DNA from: Pyrenula massariospora
Taxonomy: Eukaryota; Ascomycota; Eurotiomycetes; Pyrenulales; Pyrenulaceae
NCBI GenBank assembly: GCA_021030905.1
Contig: JAGFMI010000023.1
Location: 434,001-498,000, forward strand
Reading direction: 5' to 3'
Length of the DNA stretch: 64,000 nucleotides
Positions 44,470 to 55,165 of this stretch are shown here, piece by piece (positions within the stretch are counted from its first letter, which is position 1; every line of letters starts with the position of its first letter). The position numbers were made by a program, and so were the translations under genes. The notes under the pieces are model-generated. The model was not told the DNA's origin and did no database searches. It worked only from the letters and a program-made list of their open reading frames with translations.

Positions 44470-45300
44470 TGCAAATAGGGGTGACATATGACGATATACT
44501 CGCTCAGCTTGCGACCGGCTCTTACGAGATAGCAAGGGTTAGCGGAGGAAGCCGGATGCTGATATTAAGATGCCTCAAACTCCGATGCGTAGATGATAAA
44601 GGACGCCCATCGTCCAAGGTTTTCCCTGGTGAAAGCGATCTGATTGGACTCTTCCCCGACAACGGTGAGAGAAATGTTGCGTAGAGTATCCATTAGGATC
44701 TGCTTGTTATCGCAAGACAGGGTAGAGGCGGCTTTGTCATCTCCATCTTGACTGCTCTCGTTAGCAATAGTCTATGATAGGTCTCGCCGTTGCCTTCGCC
44801 ACTGTAGCCTAGATCTTCTTGCCTTTTCCCCTTTTGCACGTCCGTCAGAGACTCCGATATCCCCCCCGTCGCTGGGACTTCTTTGATCGTCTAACGTCAG
44901 GGATTGTGCTAGGCAACGGACCGTACGACGCATAGCGTAGTGTTGTTTTGGGAGCTTCGACTGGAGCCTACATAGCTCTCTACGCGCAAAAGAAGAAACC
45001 ATGGTTGTGCCTGAAACGTTTTCGATGTCGGAGCTCGGAATAATTGATGCATACGGTGAATACTCCGTAAAGAGATTGCGCAGCCAACTCGTGGGTGTTG
45101 ACCGGTTTGGACCATGATCAGGAAGAGGGTGCGAAAAAAGGACCGATCAATCGAGAATGGCCCAACGAACAGCTTCGCCTTCTTAGCTAAGGCGAATTCC
45201 TGCACCACCCAAGGCCGCTTCCACCAAGGCCGCGACATGAAGTCCAAAACCGACGCGCGTTGTGAATCATTGTCTCATTCTAAAGATATTGTAGTATTGG
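44470..45300 (-). pseudogene. Decayed HET-domain gene, middle/C-terminal portion
   Basis: On the minus strand, SRPWWKRPWVVQEFALAKKA (near 45236..45170) matches the central HET-domain block (SRPWWxRxWVVQE). An in-frame TGA lies about 14 codons upstream of it. After about 110 codons the frame stops and no other phase continues convincingly. The part of the HET domain that normally precedes this block is absent here but is found, on the same strand, at 50690..50870. Normal HET proteins act in heterokaryon incompatibility and cell death. This copy cannot encode a full domain. The left boundary is uncertain. Confidence 0.68.
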
Positions 45301-46138
45301 AAGGGCTTGACCTTGTTGGTTGAAGACGTTAAAATTTGGATATGCCGTAATCTGTGAATAGACGTCCTTGAAGAGAAGCTTAGTCAGCCTTATTGCTTTC
45401 AAGCGGCGAAAGTCAAGGGAAACTGTGAAGAGCTGCAGAAAATTCATTGCAGGAAAGGGTATTCGACGTGTCGCGGCAAACCTTCCATCTATTGAGCGCT
45501 TCCCATCTCCTACCTACCTACACAACCACACTATTTCAAACTATTCCTGCTTCATGTTACCTGGAAACGAGGTTGAAACCAGTGGCTGCTTCGCTAGAGT
45601 CGAATCTTTTGAGGATATCTTCGCTTAAAAATCCTGCACCATGAACTCAGAAGAGTTAGAAACTCTGGGTAAAAAAACAAAGCGTAGATTTACAAAGCCA
45701 CGCAATCCGTTAACTTGGGACTGATTATGAAACGGCGTGGGATCATCGCCGGCCCAGCTCTCTGGGACGAGCGCGTACAGCATGAGCGTACTACCTTGAA
45801 ACATGTTGCCGAGCGAACAGGACGTGTTTCATAAAGGGGCTATGAGGGCAAGACCAAAACCACTCACCAAATTCCAATCTGCACTCGCCGAAATGTCTGC
45901 GAAGCATTGACGGAGAACGCATATCGTGGACCAACAGCGAAACCAATAGCCTTGCGGGCTAGACTACGCTGACGGTATCATGGCGCCGCGTCATCCTGTC
46001 AGAGGGGTGGTCACGGGTAGAATGAGTATATACAACGAAATTGATCCTGATGATTGAATTTCTTGAGGCTAGGCAGCTGCACGACGTGGACCTGCCTGCT
46101 CGAACTTCATTCTATTGAGTATATCCAGAATCTTAGCC
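45301..46138. other. Interval between HET fragment and membrane-protein gene
   Basis: 0.8 kb. The plus-strand frame 45368..45628 (86 aa) has no support. The left side could be part of the decayed HET gene; the right side holds the promoter of the gene at 46139. Confidence 0.4.
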
Positions 46139-48848
46139 ATGGTGGTGATGCAGAAGAAAAGATATATTTCCGCTCGGACTCAACCAGCGCCAAATGGACA
46201 GCAGCGAGGGACCCAAAGCCCCAAAGATCCTGGTGGTTGTCTTAAGCTGAGGAGTCGGTGGTTAATTCTCTGTCGCAACATAGGAGCTTCCATCCTGGCG
46301 AGTGGACTTGCAGCAAACCCATTTTCCAATCGTCAAGAGACCCGAAAGGCCATAATTGATCATTCTTTTGGTATCGCCTTGATCAGATGCTCTATTCATC
46401 TACTGCCAATCCTGGTCACAGTCGTACTGGCGTATCTTAACCTTGCAGGTTATTTCATTGGCGCATACATTGGCAACCAGAACAGCTCTAAAGCACAAGC
46501 AGGATATTTCTTACTCTTGCAAATCTCTGCGAAAATTATGGTACGGCTCCTGTCAATAAGCTTTAAGCTATCTGACACTCGACATACAGGATTTGAGCAT
46601 TGTCGCGTCCCTTGGTAGCATAGTGTTCGAGATAGTCAGGAGTAAAGCGCTCTCTAAAGATGGCATTCCACTAGGACTGTTAAGCTCCGGCTTTCGATAT
46701 TTCCAAATATCTTATTTCTGGTCGCCTGCTTTTCTTGTGGGTGGCCAAGGTATCTCCCGACGTGGAGAACGGATTCTTATAATGGCGGTATTGTGTCTTT
46801 GCGGCCTGGTTGCAATGTTCGCAGGTCCCGTGTCCGCTCTTTTGATGATTCCTAAAAACGTCAACGAATGGCCGGCTGGAGGCACGCCATTTTGGCTGAT
46901 TGGGACTGACGAGACACTGTGGCCCGAGCATCTGGATGAGCGCCATGTCGGTGGGCCCCAATGTCTAAAGCCAACTTCTAATGTTCTTGAAACAGCCCCG
47001 TTGGAAATGTCAGGATGTATCTGGCATGGACATACCGAGCTTTCCGAAGGACTGAAAGACAGGCACTTTGATTGGCAGGGCAACGTCACACTGAATGATG
47101 GGGTGGTCAAACGTCAATTCACGCGACATCAATACATAGCATCCGGCACAGAATCATGGACTCTGGGTGTGCATGTAGCGACCTCCAGAATATCAAGACT
47201 CCTTGCAGATGAGTGGGTTCTGGCAACGATAAATGCCTCTTCCGCGCATCGAAATGGCCGATATTCTAATCTCAAAAATGCGACAAGTGGGGGAGGGCTT
47301 TCACGGGTTCAGAGTTGGCTTCCAGTGGTGAGAACATTCTGTGCCCGCAACACCGCCGCCGGAGCCGATGAAGTGTTGATCCAGGACGTGAGCTTCAACT
47401 AAGGATCTTCTACATCATAAATATCTGACTTGATTAGTTCACGACTCTCCCAGAATATGACCAAGTTCCGTTAAGTTTCAACTCGACATCCACATTCAGT
47501 CTTGAACTCAATTTCACGAGTGGCAACAAGATCACTACGCAGTGGGTCCCGTTCTCGAGTATCCTACGGCTGCCCTCCTTACCCTACACCATGCCAAGCG
47601 CTTTCATGACTGTTAGAATCCCATACGATTTCAATAGCAATGGAAGTGCGCAAAATGCTGCTCTGTTCGCCTGCACGGTGGACGCAAGATGGGCGCTGGG
47701 CGACAACATTGGCAACGGGCTTCCCGTAACTGATAATATGTTAATGTATCCTGCGGTGAAAGAGGCCCGAAAGCCGACTGATGGGCTTGATGCTTCTGTT
47801 CAATCATTCTTGCCTAAAGAGGGCCCAAATTGGCGCACTGTTAGCTTGGATTTGACCTGGCTTGAGCTACTTGTACCCAAATTGAAGCGTAACACCTCTA
47901 ATGATACGGCTGGTTGGACAACTTTGGCCAAATCCTTTACCGACGCAGGGTTCGACAATGCGACTGGATCGGTCGGTGCTAATTCTTGGTCCTCGCTAGG
48001 TTCAACCATTGAGACCACCATTGCCACTACCGTCGTGGATGGGATGTCTCGGATCGGGTTGTCTGCTAACGGCGGCAACATGCGCCAGACCTTCGATCGG
48101 TATCATTGGATGCGATTCATGAAGGACAAAACTGGTCATCGGGACTTTAATCGCCTACTTGACGGCCGAGGTTCTGTCTTACCCCCGGCCAATGTGGCGA
48201 AAACGAACCTTACGGAGCTTAGGTGGAGTGTGACCGTCGCTGGGCTTGCTTATAAGACCGATGGCATAGCGTACTATCTTGCGCTCGCAGTACTTTTCTT
48301 GCATAGTTGTCTTGCTTTGGGTCACGTCATTTATATGCTAGTGACTCGTAAGTCATCCGACGCGTGGGATCATCTTGAGGATTTGATTGTGTTGAGCCAC
48401 CACTCGCGCCCTCCTCGTCTCCGGAACGGAAAGCTGAAAAATACGTGCGGAGGTGAGTGACGCCTTGTTTTAACCCCTTTGATCCTGCCTTGGCCCTTCT
48501 TATATCATAAACCGTTTTCATTTCCCAAGTGTATACGGCTCGCAAAATGCTACTTGCTGGAGCAAGTCTGCCTATCAGATGGCTCAGCTTTCGTGCTCAG
48601 AGTATTAACAACAAACAGGTATCAGATATGGCGCTACGCTCAAGCAAAGTGCAAAAATCCGAGTACGGACCGATTCCAGTCCAGCCCAAGAGGAGACGAT
48701 CCAGCTTCTTCTCGCGGACGAAGAAATCAAAAGTGTGGAACCTGATCCCAACGCCAACGATCATAGCAGTTCTGCTAAAAATTATGACGGAGAAAAAAGC
48801 GAGCTGGTTCCGGTACAGGCTGATGTCCTCTATGGTGCTGCAGAATAG
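46139..48848 (+). CDS. Large multi-pass membrane protein of unknown function (fungal family)
   Basis: Four exons, 46139..46540, 46590..47387, 47438..48452 and 48619..48848, give 814 aa. Introns are 49, 50 and 166 nt and phases close throughout. The N-terminal half has hydrophobic segments (SIHLLPILVTVVLAYLNLAG, RILIMAVLCLCGLVAMFAGP). A 500-residue region with many N-x-S/T sites follows and is probably extracellular. A C-terminal helix, YYLALAVLFLHSCLALGHVI, leads to a cytosolic tail. The last exon was chosen because IRYGATLKQSAKIRVRTD and the acidic tail resemble how this family ends; other phases give unrelated sequence. The ATG at 46139 (MVVMQKKRYI) is the first in the frame. Such proteins are common in accessory regions of ascomycete genomes, often near HET genes, and have no assigned role. 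Confidence 0.8.
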
Positions 48849-49445
48849 GTTCCCGAAATCTAGCGATTAGACTGTTTCTTGTGCTTAGGGTGGCAGTTTT
48901 GTGAAAGTGGATGAGGGGTAGCGTGAGGTCGAATATTGGCGGCGACAAGGAAAAATCTGAGGACGTCTAAATACAAGATACAGCCTTATTTTTGTCAAGA
49001 CTCGAGGCTGAAGAACTTCCATAACGACTTCACCTGTGGCGAATATCGCATGCGCCTGTCTTATCAGTCTTGGTGTTTCCTGGCATACCACTGTGGGCAT
49101 AACATGTAGGGAATTATGCTCAAAGTCTGGAGCTTCCAGATTCAGAGATCTACCGGTAAGCTACAGGCGTAAATAGCAATGATCTTACTCGCCGCCTTTC
49201 AGCTCGCTTGGAATAGAGGCCTAGGTTGTTTTTTTTTTAATTTATTTATATTTTCATTCTTTTGGTTCTTGGTTATTAATAAATCATGATCTTTCTTTGT
49301 CATGCAAGCCGGCATCGTCACATTTTCCACTCTCCACCGTGTTACGAATATAAACCATATTACATGCCGAGGCTTAGCAGCATGTGATAGACTTTTCTTA
49401 ATAGACCGGAGTCTGACTCTAAACCCATCCAAGCTCCAAGGGGTA
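48849..49445. other. Intergenic region
   Basis: 0.6 kb; it contains a T-rich stretch at about 49229..49250. No gene signal is seen. It separates the convergent membrane-protein gene and the decayed SNF2 piece. Confidence 0.45.
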
Positions 49446-50640
49446 TCAATTCACGTAGAATAAAGTACAGGTCACACCGCCTGTCCAAACGTCTAGTAAA
49501 GCAAAGACCTGAGATACTCGAACCTTCCGGCTCCCTTGCCGGCCGACGGCTCTATTTTTGAGAGACAGCAGCAGGTCCGCAAAACCTTTCTTACGCTTCT
49601 GCACCTCTAGTACCCGCTGCTCGTACGAGTCTTTGATGATGAATCGCACCGTTGTGACAGGCTTTTGCTGACCCATCCGGTGCACGCGCGCCAGTGCCTG
49701 CTCTTCGACCGTGGGGTTCCATTGCGGCTCCATAAGGCACACGCGATCAGCAGCGGTGAGATCGAGACCGACTACGCCGCATGAGATGGTAAAGAGGATC
49801 ACTTTGATGGTGGGGTCCTTCTAAGATTGTCATTTGGCCTGACTCCGATCCTTATCCACTACCTTTCCGTCAAAACGAACAAAGCGGATGCTGACGGTAC
49901 TCGGAGCTTGGGCAACAAGGTCCAGGTTAGTACGCCAGGCAGAGAACACAACGGACTTGGAATTTGGGAAAAGTTGAAGGTCTTTAACAAGAGCCTTCAT
50001 TTTAGTTGGAGAGTCGGTAGAGCCGGCAGTAAAGGTACCCACGGAGAGCGTCGGCTGAGCTGAGGTTTTATATGAAGAGACGGGGAAATTTGTACATGTA
50101 TGGCTATCTCCACACCAATTAGCGGCCGACCAGTCTTCATCCTGAAGCGTGCGGAAACAAACATGGCATAAGAGCTGACCACATTGAAAGATCGCTGGCT
50201 CACGGTCAATGAGATCAAGTATGTCCGTGTCCGCCAGCCCAGGGGGATCATTTAGGCCCATGACGTCGCTTGTACATACATCTTGTGCACGACGTATTGC
50301 CAGCGGCTAAGAGACCACTAAAGACACTTTGAGCTTCGGCGGTTCCCCATGATGGCGTAAGCGAGTGAGTGAAATTAAAACGGTTCATGTTGGACAGGTT
50401 TCTGACATTACAGATTGATCGAAAGGCTTGGAGACCCTGGAGAGCACGATCATAAAGCCTAGACTGCTCACAATCGTTGCGGTCTTGAAATTTGTTCAGA
50501 CCCCCCAAAATTTAGGCTTCAAAACTTTCATAGACTTTTCTTTCTTGCGAACTAAATTGTGATGCATGCACTTGATTGCTCCGTCCTGGGAGCTCGATAA
50601 TACTACTTGTACAACGAAGTGCTATACAAGTGATGAGCCT
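49446..50640 (-). pseudogene. Decayed SNF2-family (Rad5/Rad16-like) helicase, C-terminal part
   Basis: Blocks are recognisable in order on the minus strand. They are LRCTSSIIELPGR and SSQERKVYESFEA (ATPase lobe 1 end), a RING-like part (CGQLLCHVCFRTLQDEDW), and SPTKMKALVKDL with SKSVVFSAWRTNLDLV (lobe 2 start). VILFTISCGVVGLDLTAADR and EPQWNPTVEEQALARVHRMG (motifs V and VI) follow. Disablements include TAA at 50512..50514 inside the same frame, a frame change near 50260, and two stops (TGA, TAG) in the 30 nt before 49802. The N-terminal ATPase motifs are missing. Intact relatives remodel chromatin or act in post-replication repair. Its left junction meets HET-like sequence directly, which indicates a rearrangement. 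Confidence 0.85.
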
Positions 50641-50689
50641 TTTGGATAGTATGATGGTCGCCTCCGAGTCATCCTCAAACACCCCAGAG

Positions 50690-50870
50690 TCACTATCGCC
50701 GTCAGGTTGTGTATAGTCGGATGCTATCGTGCTGTCATTATCCATGGGCCAAAGCCACACCGCAACGATTTTTGCAAATCGATATATTCGAGACATGAGA
50801 GTGACCTGGTGATTTTTTTTCGTAGACATTTTCCTGATGAAGGCATATCGAATCCGTCCAAAAGAGTCCA
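50690..50870 (-). pseudogene. Decayed HET-domain gene, N-terminal portion
   Basis: The frame in one phase gives LFWTDSICLHQENVYEKK. After a run of eight A (in the minus-strand sense) a second phase gives KNHQVTLMSRIYRFAKIVAV. Together they form the HET motif (WxDxICINQ.. QVxLMxxIYxxAxxVxVWLG). A one-base slip in the A-run is the simplest explanation of the phase change. The following residues (DNDSTIASDYTQPDG) are linker-like and then run into SNF2 sequence. The next HET block, SRPWW, is absent here but is present at about 45.2 kb on the same strand. Confidence 0.72.
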
Positions 50871-50979
50871 GAGCATATTCCCCTAATGCTAAAGTCCTCG
50901 GCCCGCCTGTCTTTCCGCCCTTCCTTCAGCCTCTGATCCCCCATGCTCGATTTCTGCTGCCCAAGTAGGAACGCCACAG

Positions 50980-51777
50980 CTCACTCCCAAGTACAAACTC
51001 CGTTAGTAAGACCTTTTTTACAGCCCACGCTAAGCTATCCCTGCTAGAGTTTTAGTCAAACTTACCTGAAGCCAGCCTATTAGAATAGCCGACAATAAGA
51101 CCTAGACTTGGGCCAATTTGTCGGTGTGACTGCGGTTGCCCAGAAATGGGCCACATCTGGAAGATAGCCTAATTCTGGGCCATGCGTAAAAGATAACCCA
51201 GGAAGCTGCAACTCTTTTGCTGCAATCTAGCCTTAGGATTTATATTGATGTCTGATCAATCAATGCCCCTTCTCCCCACGCCACACTAGATGGTTTCGGA
51301 CCAATTTCTTCAGTGTCTAGAGGTCGGCATTTAGGGGTTCAAATGGTTGAAAGTGGTAGACTGGAACCGCATGATATTACCAACGAGGGGCATTGGTAGT
51401 CTTTGGTCTGGTTCTACTCAAAACCATGGTTTTCGTGAGTCTGTATGGTTCCAGAAACGAAGCGAACTGCGGAGACCTTTGCGAGATTATTTGCTTGCGT
51501 CAATCTATCAACCAGAGATGCCCCGGTATTGGGATCGGCTGCCTACTTTGGCACGGTAGTACGGTTAAGCAAGCAAGTGAGCTGGATACCGTAAATTTTG
51601 CTCTTTGTTTATTTCATTCTTGAATCCGGGAGTACGAGCAACTACTCGAGACTTGTTTCCAAGTTCGTGCAGGGCTGAAGAAGTGGACGGAAAGACAGCC
51701 GAATTCGTAGGCTTGGCACAACTAGCCTAGATGTTCTAGATAGTGCGGGTATTGTTCACGCCTCGTCGTCTCATAAC
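50980..51777. other. Intergenic region
   Basis: 0.8 kb. Short plus-strand frames (51347..51559, 51393..51623) overlap in different phases and are not supported. The right end is the promoter of the HET gene starting at 51778. Confidence 0.45.
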
Positions 51778-54227
51778 ATGCTTGAAATGAACTTGTTCTC
51801 GGTAACTATTTATTCCCTCGTCCGACGTAAAAAGCTAGTGATCGGAAGGAAAACCTAATATGGGACTAGGAAGCAAGAACGAACCTTTGCAACACTTGTA
51901 CGAGCATCAATGTTCGTCAGCCTTACAGCGGTCCAGAATATGCCAGATCAGGCAGAAGCTTTGTCTATCGGGTATTTTATAGACACCATGATTCACTGAG
52001 ATCTTTGGAAGCATCAGCGAAGGATGAAAACTGCCCCTTTTGTGGCCTGATATTTCGAGCGATTCAGGAGGGCGATGTCAATGCCGATCACGACGACTGG
52101 GAAAATGCTGGACTTCTTTTCGAGGAGATTGACGATGATGAAACTCAGATCACGATTCCCATAGAAATTCAGCGACAGAATGAAAGAATTTTCAAATACG
52201 CATCTCCCACACCTGACGTATACGATCTTAGCGGTCCAATTCTAGTCGCTGTCACATTCCGAAAGCCGTTGAGGGATGAGCTACCAAACCGATGCACAGA
52301 CATTGAAGTACATTGGACTGACATGGCTGGTCTTTCGAGGAAGAAGACGTCTAGTCTTAGTCTCGTGTCAGGACTCAGTGGTGAGCACAGAATATCCATA
52401 ACACTCTACCAATGCTGATATGCACATGTTACAGACGAGCTTATCCGACTATGCGAATCACGCGATGTCTCCTGCGATACCAGTACCACTGGATGGTTCT
52501 CTAATGAGCTTGTTCAAACATGGATTCGGAAGTGCGACTTAGAGCACGACATATGTCGTGAACGAAGGTCACAGCATCAAATTGCCCTCCCTACTCGACT
52601 TCTTCGTCTCGGCGGTGAAAAATGCAATCCAGTACTGGTTGATAGCCAGAATGTGTCGGGTACTTCTTATGCGTGTCTCAGCCATTGCTGGGGTAAGGGC
52701 CAGGCTTTCAAAACAGAGACCTTTTCGCTTGCAGACCGGATGACGTCCATCGAATTTGCGGAAATGCCTAGGACGTCCCAGGATGCTATAACAATCACCA
52801 GCAGGCTCAACATAAAATATCTTTGGATCGACAGCTTATTTATAATTTAGGATTCAGATGACGACTGGTCACGGGAAGCCACACAGATGGGAAGGATTTA
52901 TCGCGATGCTGCGATTACAATTTTCGCTGCTGCTGCTAATGGAGACGACGGCGGCTGTTTTGTACCGCGCTGTGGAAGTGATACTGCACTTTATCGAACC
53001 CCTATGTTTGACCAATTGATAAATTATTGCACTGATAGTACTGGCAGCGCAAGTTTTGTCCAAGCAAAATCGCATCACCAAGGCGCATGCAGTATGCCAT
53101 CGCAGCACTCAATCTTGGAAACAATTCGACTGATTGAACCAAGAGATACACCCTTGGGTCAACGAGGATGGGTTTTACAAGAGGAAGTTCTATCATTCAG
53201 ATCTTTAATTTACGACCAATGGGAAGTTCAATGGCAATGTCCGGGAGGAAGAGCTTGCGAGTGCATCCCAGAAGGCTTTCCCCGACAATCCTTTGCAGAT
53301 CGTGACCGGGAGATTAAACCCGGCATGACCTCAGTCGAGCAAAGCGAGCTATCAAATCAATGGGCTGCATTAGTCCGAGAATTCTCAGAACGAAAGTTAA
53401 GCCTCAGTAAGGATAAATTACCAGCCCTAGCCGGACTGGCAGCAGAGCTGGCACAGCATAAGAAAGGCCCATATCTTGCAGGATTGTGGAAAGAAGACCT
53501 GCGAGAGAACCTAGCTTGGTCAGTTCCAGCATTGACGGATATTTCAAGCCTATATCGAACGACTAGGCCTTCGACTTTCCGCGCACCATCTTGGTCATGG
53601 GCAAGTGTCGATGGCGGAATCCGTACTATCAGCGGTTACTATGGGCTCAGAGGAGAGGTATTAAACCACCGGATTCCAAGTCGGTTTGATCGCCTATTAT
53701 GCGAGATCGTTGATTGCTGGGTGAAGCCGCGAACTCAGCAAAACCCGTTTGGAGAGGTCCATTCAGGTGCTTTGATCCTGCGTGGACATATAAGTCTTGC
53801 ATACTGTGGCTCCGGGATAGCCACAGGGATGTGCATAAATAGAACTCCAGTCCATGATCCCAATTCCGGACTTCTAGTCGGATGGCTAGATCCAGACATC
53901 ACAAATCACTCAAACAGCCCTCCAGTGGACAGGGTCTGGTGCATGCCTCTTCATAATGATCACGGCCGATTTGAGTGCCTGGCGCTTGTTCCTTTCTCGG
54001 AATCGACCCTTGCCGTGAATCCGGCTGGTTTATCGACACCGAAATGGGCTACTGTTCTCACTCGTGTAGGTATCATTGTACCGAATCATGATGTCAGACG
54101 AGCTCTCTCGAGTACGACAGCTACAAGGGGTATATATCTTCTTGATATAAAGGAAATAGATGTAGCAAGTTCGGACCTGCTGGAGTGGCTGGAAAGCGCT
54201 GAAGTTAAAACTGTTATAGTGGTCTAA
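51778..54227 (+). pseudogene. HET-domain protein gene interrupted by one in-frame TAG
   Basis: The best model is 51778..51801, 51870..52380 and 52435..54227 (introns 68 and 54 nt), 776 codons with all phases closed. It starts MLEMNLFS. The N-terminal module LCNTCTSIN and NCPFCGLIFRAI are typical leaders of HET proteins. The HET domain shows YACLSHCWGKGQ, IKYLWIDSL, WSREATQMGRIYRDAAITIF and GWVLQEEVLSFRSLIY. The C-terminus (APSWSWASVDG and about 200 residues more) is intact. The only block is TAG at 52848..52850, directly after LWIDSLFII, where the family has CIIQDS. Cys to Phe and Gln to stop (CAG to TAG) changes sit four codons apart. Full-length HET proteins trigger incompatibility reactions. 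This allele is either dead, truncated or read through. The first exon of eight codons is less certain. Confidence 0.85.
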
Positions 54228-55165
54228 GAAAAACCCATGCGGTTGTTCTGCTATGGCTTTCTCGCGGATAATGTGTGCGATGAGGTGATATCATGAAGAA
54301 GTTTTGGGATCAGGACTGGCCCAGACTTGGAGCATGTGTTATCTCCCGCATCGAAGTAGTAGTGGTAGAGCATCAAAAAGAGATACCTGCCAAGCGATGG
54401 GGGCAGACTCTTGCTCAGAAGGCTGTCTAGCAAAGTTCAGCTCCAAGCGTTTGGTCGTAGAAGTTGTGTAGCTGGCTAAGAAGGCTGAAATGGACAGGAC
54501 CTAGGCGCCTATCTCGAAGCCTGCCAAGTCGCACTATGGCGTACCTGAACCCCTGCTACGACGCAGTAACTCCTCCTTCAACCGCAGCGAAACGCCTGTC
54601 TCGTTCCATCAGATACATCGTACTTGGGAGGAAACCCGTAAACTCATAGATTCATTTATATTTTTTTGTCTCTCGTTTCACTCATTGAATGTATTAATGT
54701 ACAGGTTAAAAAGTCTCAGACCCGCCAACGGGATGGTTTCTATGACGGTAACCGCCTTGCTATTTTTGCTTAGCCAAGCTTGTGCATATTTTATCTACAT
54801 CACCACCTATACGTATACGCGCAATTACAAGGAATGCTTCGCTGTGAGTTCAATAGCCCCAATACTTGCTGAATCCTGCCAGGCTCACAGTACTGCTAGG
54901 TATTGCCATATCACTCATCATCCGATGCTTCTTCGCCTAGCGACCCTACGTATTACATCGAAGCTGTATAGGAAAAGCTTGATTCCTAATTATTCGTATT
55001 TACTATGTACGCATACCGCATGCGATTTGCGTACAAGATATTACATGAAGAAAGAAAAGGGAAGTTCAGGAGAAACACGTATAAAGAATTATACTAAACG
55101 CGCAGAGATTACGCCTGATTAGATATCCCAACCTTGGGAACCTACTTAGTGGCACATCGTAGTAT
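54228..55165. other. Intergenic region
   Basis: 0.9 kb of AT-rich sequence with short frames on both strands (for example 54685..55122 plus) without domains. It lies between two convergent genes. Confidence 0.45.

Noticed and set aside
48529-48870. Alternative last exon of the 46.1-kb membrane protein
   Set aside because: Another acceptor (48618) gives an in-frame acidic tail that fits the family end better. The long alternative frame is very basic and likely a shadow.
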